Shown here in pieces: positions 8,949 to 19,366 of a DNA stretch of 53,532 bases. How positions within the stretch are numbered: the stretch's first letter is position 1; each line of letters opens with the position of its first letter. Under the pieces are notes generated by a model that searched no databases, was not told the DNA's origin, and worked only from the letters and a program-made list of their open reading frames with translations. The DNA comes from Gracilaria domingensis (taxonomy: Eukaryota > Rhodophyta > Florideophyceae > Gracilariales > Gracilariaceae): NCBI GenBank assembly GCA_022539475.1, contig VCMS01000187.1:256634-310165 (forward strand). Reading direction: 5' to 3'. The position numbers and the translations under genes were made by a program.

Positions 8949-10757
8949 CTAAGCACCCGATGGCCCAGCACCTGGGAGGATACCACCGCCGGGGGCACCG
9001 GAGACGTGCTGCTCCGCGATGGCTTGCAGATCCGACTCGTCGGTTACCGTATCAGGAACGGCCACGCCCACGCCTCGAAGGAAGACGCGGATGACCGACG
9101 CTCGCGATGTGAGCGTAGTGTTGCCGTCTCCGGCGAAAGCCTCGACCTGAGCCCAGGGAGAAGTTGAAACAGGAGCCGCTGGCGCCGGTGCCTCGACGAC
9201 AACTACCTCGTCGTCGTCTCCTATCAATTCGGGCTCTGGTTCGTTCTCCACGCTCTCTGGGCTTCCCTCATCATCCATGGGGCTTCCTCCCTCGGCAGGG
9301 TTCTGGCCGTCGTCATCGACGTAGACGAACCCTTGTGGGTGCCCTTCGGGGATGTATCGGTCCTCTTGGCGACGCTCATCCGCTTCGGCCGGTCTAATCA
9401 CCTTCCAATCCCATGGGTCGAAGTAGACGAAGTCCTCGGAGTTAACGTTACGCCCGGGAGAGCGATCGTTTTGCCGTCGGACTCCGCCGGATACCTGACT
9501 CGCTCGCACCTCATCCCAGTCGATCTGATCAATGACATCCACCAATGCAGTGGCTTCTCGCGCATTGCGAACTGAGCTGAGTACTTCGGAAGGGTCCAAG
9601 TCTCGGATACACTGCCGGATGAGGTCCGGAATATGCCAGAGACGGAACGCATCGTATGCCTCCATGAGGAGGAAGGCCGCTACACGGACGGCCCATTCAG
9701 TGGCTAGGAGGCTCCACAAGCCGCGAGGCGGATCGTTAAAGAAGTATGACCCTTTGTACGTAAGACAGGGCAGGAGCTCGACATGGCACCCCCGTCGGAC
9801 TTCCACCGCATGCCAGAACGATGGCAGCGGCAAGTAGTGCCCACGACGGGAGTGTCCAGCGATTCTTTCAACTTCCGTACATTGGTACGGCGCCAATATC
9901 CCGAACCGAGAACGCCACTTCTTCTCAAAACGGAGGCCTTCGTGGAACTGAGACCGTCCTTGACGACGGAGATACCGGAACTCGGTGCGAAGAATGGGCC
10001 GTGCCCACAGTATCAACTCCTGATGAGGTTGAAAAGTGTCCGAATATCGGTCAATCTCGTCCAATGAGTTGGATAGATGGTCGCCATAGCCCACCTCGCC
10101 GAACGTTCGGTATCTTGCCACATCATACTGGTACTGCGCCGGAACCGGATACTCGTTAGGAGCCCGGAAGTGTCGGGCATACCCGATGCGGGCCATCTCG
10201 TTGCGAGCAAATTGTATCGATTCATTTCGACCTACGAACAAGCAACTCGGGTTGACCGCGACGCGGGTTCTCCAATCACACGAACGGGTAACATCTACCG
10301 GAAGCCCACCAGGGAGTAGACCGTCAACGGCGAATGAGTCAACGAGATCAGTATCCGAGACGGCATCGGCGTCGAACCACGGAGCCTGAGCAAACAGGAA
10401 GCTATGCCGGTGAGGGTCCCGGATATGTAAGGCGCCTGCTGTGGGCTAGCCACCCAGAGATGCGGGCACTTCGGCATTGAACCAGTCCCATACGGGCGCG
10501 GAGCCAGCTTGAGCTGGAGCGTAATCCTGTCGGGAAGAAACCGGTTGAGAGGTAGCCGCCGACTGCGGAAGAGGTACAGACCGGAACGGCGGGTTGGACA
10601 CATGGATACGTGCCGCCGAGGACGGAGGGCCGTTCGGTGCGTTGAACATCGCGGGAGGGCTCGTATTGGCGAGGTTCGCTACTGACACCGGAGGTGTTGG
10701 TGGCTCCGAACAGTTCTCGGCAGACCCGTCTTGAGAGACTTCCTCATATACCTCCAT
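8949..10757 (-). pseudogene. Gypsy-A1 opposite-strand accessory ORF (~600 codons), one nonsense codon
   Basis: Reads towards pol from ATG 10757, 54 bases inside the 3' LTR. It is a single frame of 603 codons broken only by TAG at 10446-10448; Gypsy-A2 has Trp (TGG) there. The N-terminal ~100 residues are Pro/Ser/Ala-rich. The middle (from FVGRNE) is a folded-looking domain rich in Tyr, Trp and Arg, with GYARHFRAPNE and YDVARYRTFGEVGYGDHL as landmarks. The last ~150 residues are acidic (DDDEVVVV) and Gly/Pro-rich, ending PGAGPSGA in both copies. I recognise no family. Protein-level similarity to the Gypsy-A2 version along its whole length argues that it was a real gene. Some plant gypsy elements also carry antisense extra ORFs, so the arrangement has precedent. 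The function is unknown. Confidence 0.8.
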
Positions 10758-10797
10758 CGCGAGGCGTATCGAGGCGACGAAGTCGCTGTCTTAGCCT

Positions 10798-10810
10798 GAG
10801 AAGAGAGAGA
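10798..10810 (+). promoter_or_regulatory. Gypsy-A1 polypurine tract
   Basis: GAGAAGAGAGAGA directly before TGTAGAGC. It would prime plus-strand DNA and fixes the left end of the 3' LTR. The equivalent in Gypsy-A2 (38655-38667, reversed) is GAGAAGGGGTAGA. Confidence 0.8.
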
Positions 10811-11663
10811 TGTAGAGCAAAACGCCCTTTGTGGGGATGCACCGAGGTGTTTTTCATAGTTTGTTGATCCGTTACCGGCTTCGACACCTCAGGTTATGAG
10901 AAACTATTGTGGTAGTGGCTTTATTTTGGGGTATGCCTAGGAAGGGTAGTATTTCTGCACACGTGTGCCAAGTTGGCTCGATAGCGGGTGCGCCGTGGCA
11001 AGCCTGCCACGGGTGCACACCTGTAGTGTATTGGCCGGCATCGCCGGATAGTTAGATATTTCAATTGATATTTTCAAGTGCCATATATAAGTGGCGGCAC
11101 TTGCCGCCACTGTACGGGAATTAAACCTCAAGGAGGCTTCTGGCTCTGACTTTCTTGCCGCTTGTAAACGGTCTTCGTCCCTAATCGGACAAGCCGCCAC
11201 AATTCCGGGCTAGTCATCCGACCTCTACCACTGAGGAGTTCTAGACCGTCGTCACGGCATCTTTTCTGTTCTTTTATTGTTATTATTTCCGTCGTACGGC
11301 TCCTATCGCTCTGCCCTGTTATACAGGTTTGACCCACGTTTTCCGGGAATATTTCTCGATCTCGCGAGTCAGTACACCGTTACACGGCTTGTTGGTTGCC
11401 CGTTTTGCACAACACCATTGGTTTGGATATCTCCACTCGCTGTGGCTCGCAGGAACTACCCGGATTCTACGCCAATTGTACCCACCTCAACCTCCGGCTG
11501 CACGCCCAGGACCCGGCTGCCCGGATTTACACCCGGCCTGTGTCAGCCCTACCGGAGGGTTCTACCACCGACCCTACCCCTATAGGGAGCGCGGCTAGAA
11601 CACCCTGTAGGTGCGCTTCCCACGACGCGGCTCTTGTTTGCCCACTCGTGGGATTGCACCACA
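10811..11663 (+). repeat. Gypsy-A1 3' LTR (853 bp)
   Basis: Begins TGTAGAGC after the polypurine tract and ends CACCACA, giving TG...CA ends. Homologous to 1-784 and, reversed, to 37795-38654. The TATA plus palindrome is at 11084-11111. Confidence 0.93.
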
Positions 11664-12104
11664 ACGTCATAGTCTTCTTCAATCTTGTCAGTGCCGCTTT
11701 GCTCAGGTCTTACAGTAAATCTGTATCTGCCATCGAGATGAACCTGTACATTTTTGTTATTACAAGTGAGTCTCAAAATGTCGCTCATTACGCTTCATCA
11801 AAAATGATATGTATCTCTTATTGTTTTATAGGCGAGGTTTAAGTGAAACATAGCATACTTACATCCACAAGACCACAAGCAGCCAGAATACTCGGTTTTC
11901 ATGTCGTATTTAAATCTTTCCGGCAAAAGTACGCCTTATTAAACAGCGTTATATTGCGAGAAATTGCTATATAACGCGTTTGGAGAGGTGGAACTTTTTG
12001 GTTCAGCATATTACTATGGTAATTACACAAGGGTTCTGTTTTGGATGCACACCAAGGCCCACACCTTCATCTCTTTGCGCTTCCAAACAAAGGGCTCTGG
12101 TAGA
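11664..12104. other. Flank between Gypsy-A1 and Copia-C
   Basis: AT-richer than the element. On the minus strand, 11788-11664 is an open stretch of 42 codons (MSDILRLTC...) that runs into the LTR boundary, possibly a piece of an older gene or element cut by the Gypsy-A1 insertion. Otherwise I see no gene. Confidence 0.3.
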
Positions 12105-12384
12105 TGTTGAAAATGCTTCTTGGAAGCTTTAGAAGCAACTAGACACTTCATTGTTCTGGAAGAGTCCAGAAAGTTTTATAACAATTTTTTGTGTAGAATA
12201 TCTTTATGGCTCATCTTAGAAATATGTATATGAGTCTAGAAACACTTAGAACAATTAGAAAACTATTTAAAAAGGCTAGACGGACTAGGTTTAATAGAAG
12301 AAAGAAGTCAAGCCAAGTCATCTCGATAAATCAACACTGCGTTTATTGAAGTCTATCCTAAGTCAAGTACTATATTATACAACA
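12105..12384 (+). repeat. Copia-C 5' LTR (280 bp)
   Basis: Begins TGTTG and ends CAACA, a 5-bp terminal inverted repeat, just before a copia-type primer site. No second copy is in the window, so the left edge rests on the termini alone. Confidence 0.6.
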
Positions 12385-12386
12385 TT

Positions 12387-12403
12387 AGTTATGGGCCCAG
12401 CCC
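12387..12403 (+). promoter_or_regulatory. Copia-C primer-binding site (initiator tRNA-Met half type)
   Basis: AGTTATGGGCCCAGCCC follows the LTR end. GGTTATGGGCCCAG-like sites pair with the anticodon-stem half of initiator tRNA-Met in copia elements. Compare 20283-20300. Confidence 0.7.
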
Positions 12404-12593
12404 ACGTCTGAAAGAACCAGATAGTACAACGCGCTTAGAAGTCGGCCATTTTGAAGAGAATCTCGAACCACACAGTAGAAGTTCAAAAGAGTACATATTT
12501 ATTCGAAATTGTACTGTACGGGAATTTGAAAAACCCGGAAATTAAGTGAACAACTGTGCATTTGCGTGCAGTATCGAAGCGAGTACATCAAAT

Positions 12594-13029
12594 ATGGACA
12601 TTGAATAAAGAAACAAATTTCAAATCGAGAAGCTTAATGGAGACAATTACTTCTCGTGGAAATTTCGTATAACCAACTATCTGAAGAAAAAAGGGTGGTG
12701 GAAAGCTGTAGTCGAAGAAGAAAGTAATGCTACTGCAAACGAAAAAGCATTAATAGATATTTGTTTATCAGACGATGATAATCAAATTTTCTATGTCGAG
12801 GAGTGCAAAACCGGTACTGAAGCCTGGCCTGCTCTTGGAGAAGTGTATGAAAATAAGGGCATCGCACATAAAATGGATGTTCAAGAGAAATTTACAACAA
12901 CAACGCTTATTGAAGGAGAATCTGCAAAACAGCACATCGAAGAGGTTAAAAGGCTTAAGACCAAACTAAGGCATCTCAGTGTTAATGACACAAAAGAGGA
13001 ATATATTATGAGGCTGGTCCGTAACCTTC
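12594..13029 (+). pseudogene. Copia-C Gag, N-terminal half
   Basis: ATG 12594, then TAA at codon 5 (12606-12608), then an open frame of ~140 codons. FQIEKLNGDNYFSWKFRI is the standard copia Gag start (DUF4219/UBN2 type: K-L-N-G-x-N-Y-x-x-W). The frame is cut in codon Leu by Gypsy-B and resumes at 34892. Confidence 0.85.
13025..13029 (+). other. Target-site duplication CCTTC (left) of Gypsy-B
   Basis: CCTTC is repeated at 34887-34891. Removing one copy together with the element restores the Copia-C gag frame. Confidence 0.9.
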
Positions 13030-13349
13030 TGATGGAAAAGGTTGACTCTGTGTCCACAGTCGGTCTTATTGGTTTACACAGCAATGAAATATACTGTGTA
13101 ATATCTGTGCTATATTTTGTTGAATTTGCGCTTGTGATACAACAAAGACACGTATGTCATATGATCTACAAGAACAGATTGCTCTTGTGAACGATGTTTT
13201 TGGGCATTGATAAAACAAAGACTCCGTCGAAAGACGGAGGCAAACCCCAGAGAAGAGAGCAGAACCGGGGGTGTGCCCTTTTTTGATCCTTTGCTTCTAC
13301 AAACTATCTAACAGACTTGCAGTACCGCTTTGCGCAGAATTCGACAACA
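13030..13349 (+). repeat. Gypsy-B 5' LTR (320 bp)
   Basis: TGATGGAAAAGG...GACAACA. Matches 34566-34886 over its full length with scattered changes. It contains CTCCGTC-gaaa-GACGGAG, a perfect 7-bp hairpin near 13229, kept in the other LTR. Confidence 0.92.
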
Positions 13350-13359
13350 AAGCGCTTTG
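13348..13359 (+). other. CAAAGCGCTTTG palindrome at the Gypsy-B LTR/internal boundary
   Basis: A perfect 12-bp palindrome overlaps the LTR end by two bases. The same 12 bases sit at the same place in Gypsy-B2 (18791-18802). It occupies the usual primer-binding position; no standard tRNA complement is visible. Confidence 0.6.
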
Positions 13360-13387
13360 ATCGAAAAGTAAGAATACTGTTGCGTGG

Positions 13388-13809
13388 TTGTACTGCACTA
13401 GTGGTATAGCATCTGATTATGGAGTTATCGCTCTCATCAAAGCTCAAGAATTAACGGAAGTAACTCAGCCGGCATTGACTCGATTTGAAACTGAATACTG
13501 CGCTTACAAAGAGAAATGCAACGATTTCAATCGAAGCAGAGGTCCGAATGAGCAAATTTCTAATGCCACTATCCGAGATTGCATCGAAAGCAAGACTCTT
13601 CATGCCCTGTGCATCTTGGGAGAAATCGAAGGAGCGAATACTGTGGAATAAGCCCCGCCAGAAATGGTCACGGCTTGGATTGACAGAGCGTTGTCGGCCG
13701 CTCCACGAGATGTGGGGGAGAGAATCGAGTCTGCTGTAGCGTCTGTTAATTTCAAGAGGTGCGTCGAAGACCCCGCAGGAGCAGTTATATCGTTTGTTAT
13801 TTTTCTTAT
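13388..13809 (+). pseudogene. Gypsy-B Gag, N-terminal part
   Basis: Open from 13388 with one TAA at 13649. Its homologue is on the minus strand at 18366-18620: both share the SNATIRDCIES...LHALC / SVASVKDCMDS...LRALC block and a later (E)DP(A/C) segment. That pairing identifies it as Gag of the same family although no named domain is obvious. It stops matching at ~13809, where the AT-rich insert begins. Confidence 0.7.
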
Positions 13810-15174
13810 TGTCGAATGTTGTAATATTATTTCGAGGCTGTAAGGAGGTTGGACACGTAATACTGTGATGCATAATCATTTGGACTTCTATGACTATTTC
13901 TGAACACTATTAAGTGTAATAATAGACTGAAGGACACTACATTAGCATCGCAGATAATATTTAGGAGAGTTAGTTTTAAAGTAGTATAAAAAGGAGCTTG
14001 ACAAGCTTGAACGTCGACAGCTCCAACAAGAATCAACAACAATATATTAAGAACTAAGTCAATATTATTTGATTTTGATGCAAATGCAAATGAGCTAAAG
14101 AATTATGTTTTGGAGGTTGGCAAGTATTCTATTACTATGTTGGATACTTTGAAGGAATGTAAATTCAGAGGATGCCATTTATAGAGTTTACGGCTACGTT
14201 TTCCGAACACATGATCATGCATATGTCTTTAGCGCTTGCCGAACAGTGGTTTAACTTTCTTGAATTTTCTGCAGCCCTTTTGGAAGAAGAACGTGAAATT
14301 GGATACAGAGAAGCGCTAATTAAATGTCTCACAAGGAATAATTTTGACACGCTGGTGAACAGAGAAAACTGTCGTGGTTTTCTGGAATTATTTCAAAATC
14401 GTGAGTGAATTGAAATAAAATTTTGTGTTAAGGACTTATTACAAGAACCGGAGAACGAAAAGTACAAGGAAATTATTGGACTGGCGAAAATAGAGACAAA
14501 TTTTGATGGAAACAATTTTGGATATTTAATATTAACTTTGTCGGAGAACCTCAGAAATTTTTTCATGAATTTCTACCATTTTATTTAGAAAAATCGTTTA
14601 TTTGGACATATGGGAAGGATTGGCAGAAATGTATGCAGTGTACGAAAGGTTTTAATATAGACAAGTGGAAGGAACAGAAAAGCGTTTTGAACCTCAAACA
14701 TATTTGGAAATCTTTACAGGAACACACCAATTTCAAACAAAGAACGAAGTCATATTTTTCTTTTGATAGATCCAAAATGAATTGCTTGGGTGAAGCCAAT
14801 AGATATGGAAGAGATCATCTCGAATATTTACAGTTTTTTACTCAAAGTATTTTTCTGATTGCTAAGAACTGGTAATTTGAAATTTTCAGAAAAGTGAGGC
14901 TTTGTGGGTGGTTTGGAAGTTTTTTTTTATCGCGGCACGTTTTCTACTGGTTGAAGCAAACAGACCTTCGGAGAACGAAATCGCATTGGACTTACGTTTC
15001 AGTATTGTTAACAACTTTGGGAACTAAATGGAACCCACAGATATATTTTATGGCGCATACTTCATGGCTAGAACTCGAGAAATAACAACATTCTTATTTC
15101 AATTAATTTGAACAAGCTGTTCAAAATGAAAATTCTGTTAGTGTCGAATGTTGTAATATTATTTCGAGGCTGTA
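13810..15174. mobile_element. AT-rich 1.36-kb insert with 33-bp direct end repeats
   Basis: An identical 33-bp sequence is at 13810-13842 and 15142-15174. Its complement contains TAATATTAC within a small stem-loop (TCGAA ... TTCGA arms). The interior is markedly AT-richer than the surrounding elements. It has a TATAAAAA box at 13985-13992 and several broken open stretches, of which the longest are 14172-14408 and 14633-14875 (+); I recognise no protein. It may be an integrated small circular replicon or an unclassified transposon. The 33-bp left copy abuts Gypsy-B gag, and the right copy abuts Gypsy-B2 pol. Confidence 0.5.
14172..14875 (+). pseudogene. Unidentified broken reading frames in the AT-rich insert
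   Basis: Two open stretches (78 and 80 codons, from 14172 and 14633) lie in the same orientation downstream of the TATA box, with further short open runs between. Composition is Lys/Phe/Asn-rich. I looked for rolling-circle Rep motifs (HUH, YxxK, Walker A) and a transposase signature and found none that convinces. Possibly remnants of one protein broken by frameshifts. Confidence 0.25.
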
Positions 15175-15179
15175 TCGAG

Positions 15180-16467
15180 CTAAGCAATTCTTCTGTAACG
15201 CCGAAGTCCTTGTGTCGAAAACACTTCAACCTGCGACTATGAACCTCCTCTCTAGATTCGTCCAAAAGAGACTCAACCAAGAATATGTAGTCAGAACGGC
15301 ATTCGATAACACGAAAGGGTCCGATCCATTTAAGTTCATGCTTTCGAGAGGCTTCGCGCTGCAATACACCACGTAACATGAAATCCCCTGTTCCAAAATT
15401 GATAGCCCGTACGTTTGTTTCCGATTGTGCGCCTCTACTGCCTGTTGACGCTTGCGTGTGGAACGCACGGCGACATCATTTTGCATGCCTTGGAGCGCTT
15501 TCTGCGTTGCAATGATACTCTTTACCTGCCTACGGCGAATTTCTTCAAGGTCAAACACTTCGATCTTGTTTCCAACCTTTCTAGTTACCGCGGGGAGTAG
15601 AATATCCTTCTGATGACCGGTAAATACGGTGAGCGAACAGGGCTTGCCCAACCGGTGAAGGATAGATTTGTTCAATGCGGATTGACCTACAGGCATAACA
15701 TTAGGCCAGCAGTTCTGAGGCAGTTGGTACTCAGATAGCAGTGCACGAACAGCTCGCAAAAGCTCTCGATTGACTACTTCGACTGTCCCATTCGACCATG
15801 GACAGTAAGTCAATCTGAAATGATGAGCGGACTTGGTACTTTCTTTCAGGAGGCGAACCACTTCGTTTTAAAAGTGAGATCCTCGATCAGATACCCACTG
15901 GTATACCACACCGAAGGCGGGAAATCATTTGATGAGGGTTTCACAGACCACTTCAGCGGCAGTTTCCTTGGTTGTAACCAACCATACGTATCCACTGTGA
16001 TCATCCTTCACTACAAGAACGTACAAAAGACCATCTCCTGATGGGGAGAGGTAGCAAAAGCCGAAATTAATTAGTTCGTTGGGCTGGTCAGCATGCAGAG
16101 CGTGACCGAGAGGCCGAGGGACGAATTTCTCCCACTCGGTGCGAAGACAGTGCAGACAGGTTCCACCAAATGATCGAATGTCTTCGTCCATTTTGTTCCA
16201 ATAGAAGTAAGCTCTCGTTGTCGCCAAGGTTACATTAAAGCTATGATGTCCATCATTTCCAGTGTGAGCGGCAATAACTACTCGAAGTTTCATCAAAGTA
16301 CTGTCCGATGGTAGCCACAGAACGTCTTTGTCGTTCCTAACACCGTCCGCAGTAAGTCTGAAAAATGTAGGATACTCCTCACTGGTATCTGACTGGGCAT
16401 TCTTTATGTCCTCGATGCTCAGCCAGTCCAACTTAGAGTCCGTTTCAGCGTCAATTGATGCCATCAT
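15180..16467 (-). pseudogene. Gypsy-B2 integrase, broken
   Basis: HHCC zinc domain at the start (HTGNDGHH ... CLHCLR), then the rve core: the first Asp is lost (INFGFCY, where Gypsy-B has YFDYCY), the second is in WVSDRGSHF, and Glu is in SNGTVEVVNRE. A stop and frame change lie around 15860-15925, and another near 15380. The C-terminal beta domain (GPFRVIECRSDYIFLVE) and RRLKCFRHKDFG follow, and similarity to Gypsy-B ends at ~15175, before the chromodomain. Confidence 0.85.
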
Positions 16468-16936
16468 GAGGGCTTTGAGTCGAAAAACCTTGGAGGCGTG
16501 AACAAAGTGTGACGGGGTTGACAGCCAATCGTGTGAGCATGTCTGCCCACACGTTCTGCTCTCCCGGGAGATGCTCTACTACATAATGAAAGGCACTGAG
16601 CTTCAAAGCCGACTTTAAAAGCTTGCTGGCGGTCTGTTCCGAGATCCTCGGGGTTCTGCCGTACGGATCATACAAGTACACAAGGTTTGAATGGTCAGGT
16701 AAGATGGTTACCTCATGTCCGTATACGAGATAATCGAGTAAACACATCGCTTCTACCACAGCGAAACCCTCTTTTTCAAGAACGGACCAGTTTGCGGCTG
16801 ACCCAGTGAATGCCTCTGACAGAAAGCAAAGCGGTTCATGTGCCTGGCCTTCGACGACTTTTGATATATCACCCATTAGAATCTGAGTGCGCATAGCTGA
16901 CCATTGTTTGTCAACCGCGTTAGTGTATAGACACAT
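16451..16936 (-). pseudogene. Gypsy-B2 RNase H fragment
   Basis: MCLYTNAVDKQWSAM corresponds to the LFTDASETHWSA start of RNase H in Gypsy-B, with the first Asp replaced by Asn. FLSEAFTGSAANWSVLEKEGFA and DHSNLVYLYDPYG complete the domain. The start overlaps a frame change. The C-terminal end overlaps the opening of the integrase frame by 17 bases. Confidence 0.82.
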
Positions 16937-17344
16937 CTAATGACCTGTCTTCTGATGAGCAAGTTCCACAGAGGCAGCGATTTGTTCTTTGATGTTGCTG
17001 AACGTGGCATCGTGTATGCTGCCCCATGAGCAGGAGGGTGAGAGATTGGGAAGTGATCGCTTGGTTCTCTTTCATGCTTTTGCATAGAAGTCCTCGAGAA
17101 GTTGATGTAGTGGCTGGATGCGCTTACCCTAGCAACACCCATTGTCATTGAATCATCATGCGGCGGTAAATGAAATTGATGCCTTTCAATAAAATGTAAG
17201 GGCACTTTCGAGGAATTTAATTTTTTCAAAGAATCGCCCTCATGGAAATGTAAGTGAAACAAAAACTTACCTACTTTTCTATGACGCTGGTCATATTACC
17301 TTACTATACCAGTCATCTTGTCTGCAAGTGTACTGAAAAACCTT
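16937..17344 (-). other. Gypsy-B2 deletion scar where the reverse transcriptase should be
   Basis: Protease ends at 17345 and RNase H begins at 16936 with only ~400 bases between; RT needs ~800. No RT motif is present. There is an open frame (17262-16876) without recognisable content. The sequence is AT-richer than its flanks and may include a small foreign piece. Confidence 0.5.
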
Positions 17345-18660
17345 TTAGTTTTCCCTTAACGAGTTTTGCCTGGGCTGGGAAGGATTGATATCATTGATGT
17401 GCTTTTCATGTATGTCGCTTCTAACCTGCGGCAGATGGCTGCCAAGGTTGAACCCAATAGAGTTCAGGAATGGGCGTCCCAACAGTACCTCGTCCATGAC
17501 CTCATCGACGACAAAGAACTCGACACCGCGCACTCGGACAGGAATTTTGGAGCCAGGTGGGAATATAGTGATCGCCAGTATAACTGAGCGTGAAGCTGAG
17601 GCTTTCCCTGTAGATTTGAATGCGCCTTCGAGCGATATAGGTTTGTCAAGAACCTTCACGCAGATTCCTGGGATTGCAGAGGTCACCCCATCGAGCATAT
17701 TGGAATCAATGGGGCTGAAATCCGCGCCGGTGTCTCCGAGGACTGTATCGAAAAGAGCGCCTTCCAATACTATTCGAAACCAGGCGCTTTCAGCATCCTT
17801 CGTTGAGTCAAGGAGCTCCTCACTCACCCTTACTGCTTTTGCTCTCTTAGCGTCTTTTGTAGCGTAATGCTTTTCGAAAAGCTCCATCTTGCGCTCCACA
17901 GACAAAATCGGACAGTCCTTCAGACGATAGATTCCTGTACAATCAGGGTTCAAACAAGGATCTGTGCATTCGGGGTCCTTGCGTTTCCCAGAACGTCGGG
18001 CCTCTTTACCATGGCTACAGCCAGCTGGTTTACTTGCTTTGTCAGGTCTAGGAGAATTGTCTTGTTGACATGAACGATTGCGTGGTTGTCGAGACCTTGG
18101 CTTTACGCCTGCCATAGCAGTTTCGGTAAGTGAGACATCTAGGGCGATGTTTTCAATCTCATCTTTGAAACGTTTGATGTCCGCCAGCTGATCCTTCTTC
18201 CAACCTCTTCGAAGCATTTTGATGCGTTCCTGCAAGACTTCCGGCTGAAATTTGTGAACAAAACGATCGAGAAACTTTATCGCTATGTCGCTGTCTTTCA
18301 AAACTTCTGACGCATTGTTTTGGTCAAGTGCAGTTATAAAATCAATGATAAAGTTGTAAACGCCTCTAGCAAGGGTCCTCCTTGTTGGGTTTGTACGTGA
18401 CGCTTCGTAACGTAGAGTCTATTTGTTGGGACAGATCTTTATGTGTAGACAAAGAGGCTTTTCTGAACCATATCTTTACCATTTCTGCCCTAGCTTCCTT
18501 CACTGTAGAAGCACCTACAATCTTTCCTATTAGACACAGAGCACGTAAAGTGGCGGAATCCATGCAGTCCTTTACGGATGCGACTGAAAGCTCCGCGTTC
18601 TCATCACGATATTTGGTCACATCAGTGACTTTCTGACGATAGGCGGCGTACGCAGTTTAG
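17345..18660 (-). pseudogene. Gypsy-B2 Gag and protease
   Basis: Gag runs from ~18660 through 18366, then after a stop at ~18366 continues 18301-17345. An unusual zinc knuckle, CLNPDCTGIYRLKDC, has Tyr where Gypsy-B has His. The protease follows in the same frame: VLGDTGADFS holds the catalytic DTG, and EVLLGRPFLNSIGF is the conserved second motif. Gag and protease share one ORF, as in many gypsy elements. Stops near 18360 split it. Confidence 0.82.
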
Positions 18661-18800
18661 AACTTTATAAGAGACGGTTAATCCACGGTTTTCAGTGATG
18701 GAGGCTGGATCACTGAAACGACACCATAGTTGGACGCGGCCATGTTTGGCACTGTACAAACAAGTCCAAACACTTCTGGTCTTCCAAAAACAAAGCGCTT

Positions 18801-19168
18801 TGTTGATTCGTGTTAGACCTGCTTGCACAACGCGGTCGCGAATACGGCGTCGCTCCAAACGAGAGCAAGAGAGAGCACACCCCACCGGTTGCCCCTTACT
18901 GATGTGGGTTGCATACTGAGATTGGGAGGCTCTTATGATTGCCCCTCGCCAAGCAAATTGTTCTTTGCATTGACGAGATTACTAAACTGATCATCTAAAC
19001 TATCAATCTGTGTGGCGTTGAGAGCCAGACGTTCTACAGCATAGATTACGAGAGACAGTTGATAGATCTTGCGATATAGCATTGCGTGTATGTTTGCGAT
19101 GTCATACAGTACGCATTTGCGCACATTGGCACATCCATTGCTACAAAGATGGTGAGTAGAAATCATCA
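18801..19168 (-). repeat. Gypsy-B2 5' LTR (368 bp)
   Basis: On the minus strand it starts TGATGATTTC and ends CGAATCAACA, immediately before the CAAAGCGCTTTG palindrome shared with Gypsy-B. Similarity to the Gypsy-B LTR is patchy. No second copy is in the window. Confidence 0.6.
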
Positions 19169-19366
19169 CTACTCCGACAGAGAACGAAAATGAAACGTTC
19201 GCTTCGGAACAAAAGTGAAAAGGGGGACACCAAACTGTTCAGACGCGAAGCAGTCTCTCTTGCAGTCGAAATTTCGCAGAATGAAATTGCTCGCTCTCGT
19301 GTCAGTGCCTCTCATAAGAGATTTCGCGAAGATACGTGGAGTTCAGAAGGGAAACCACAAAAGAAC
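19169..19366 (+). pseudogene. Gypsy-B Gag, middle fragment
   Basis: From about 19180, KMKRSLRNKS and AVSLAVEISQNEIARSRV align with KMLRRGWKKD and NIALDVSLTETAMAGV of Gypsy-B2 Gag. So Gypsy-B resumes here after the Gypsy-B2 LTR, until Copia-A interrupts at 19366. It continues at 29588. Confidence 0.65.
19362..19366 (+). other. Target-site duplication AGAAC (left) of Copia-A
   Basis: Repeated at 29583-29587 directly after the 3' LTR. Confidence 0.85.

Larger units (their letters stand above)
1..11663 (+). mobile_element. Gypsy-A1: near full-length Ty3/gypsy chromodomain retrotransposon
   Basis: Order: 5' LTR, gag, protease, reverse transcriptase, RNase H, integrase, long charged tail, chromodomain, opposite-strand ORF, polypurine tract, 3' LTR. 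The integrase-after-RT order and C-terminal chromodomain place it among chromovirus-like Ty3/gypsy elements. The 3' LTR starts right after a purine tract at 10798-10810, so about 80 bases of the 5' LTR lie left of the window. Pol has at least six in-frame stops and several frameshifts, so this copy cannot make its own enzymes. Its second copy, Gypsy-A2 (37795-44594, minus), shows which changes are decay. Confidence 0.93.
15175..19168 (-). mobile_element. Gypsy-B2: inverted, truncated relative of Gypsy-B
   Basis: Minus-strand order: 5' LTR (19168-18801), gag-protease (18660-17345), RT-less gap, RNase H (16936-16451), integrase (16467-15180). It lacks the reverse transcriptase, the chromodomain and the 3' LTR. 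It is homologous in every domain to Gypsy-B, but the LTRs are only loosely alike, so it is a sister lineage. It lies inside Gypsy-B gag. Confidence 0.85.

Noticed and set aside
14172..14875. Geminivirus-like Rep gene in the AT-rich insert
   Set aside because: The TAATATTAC end repeats invite it, but I could find no HUH, YxxK or Walker A motif in any frame. Only the end-repeat observation is kept.
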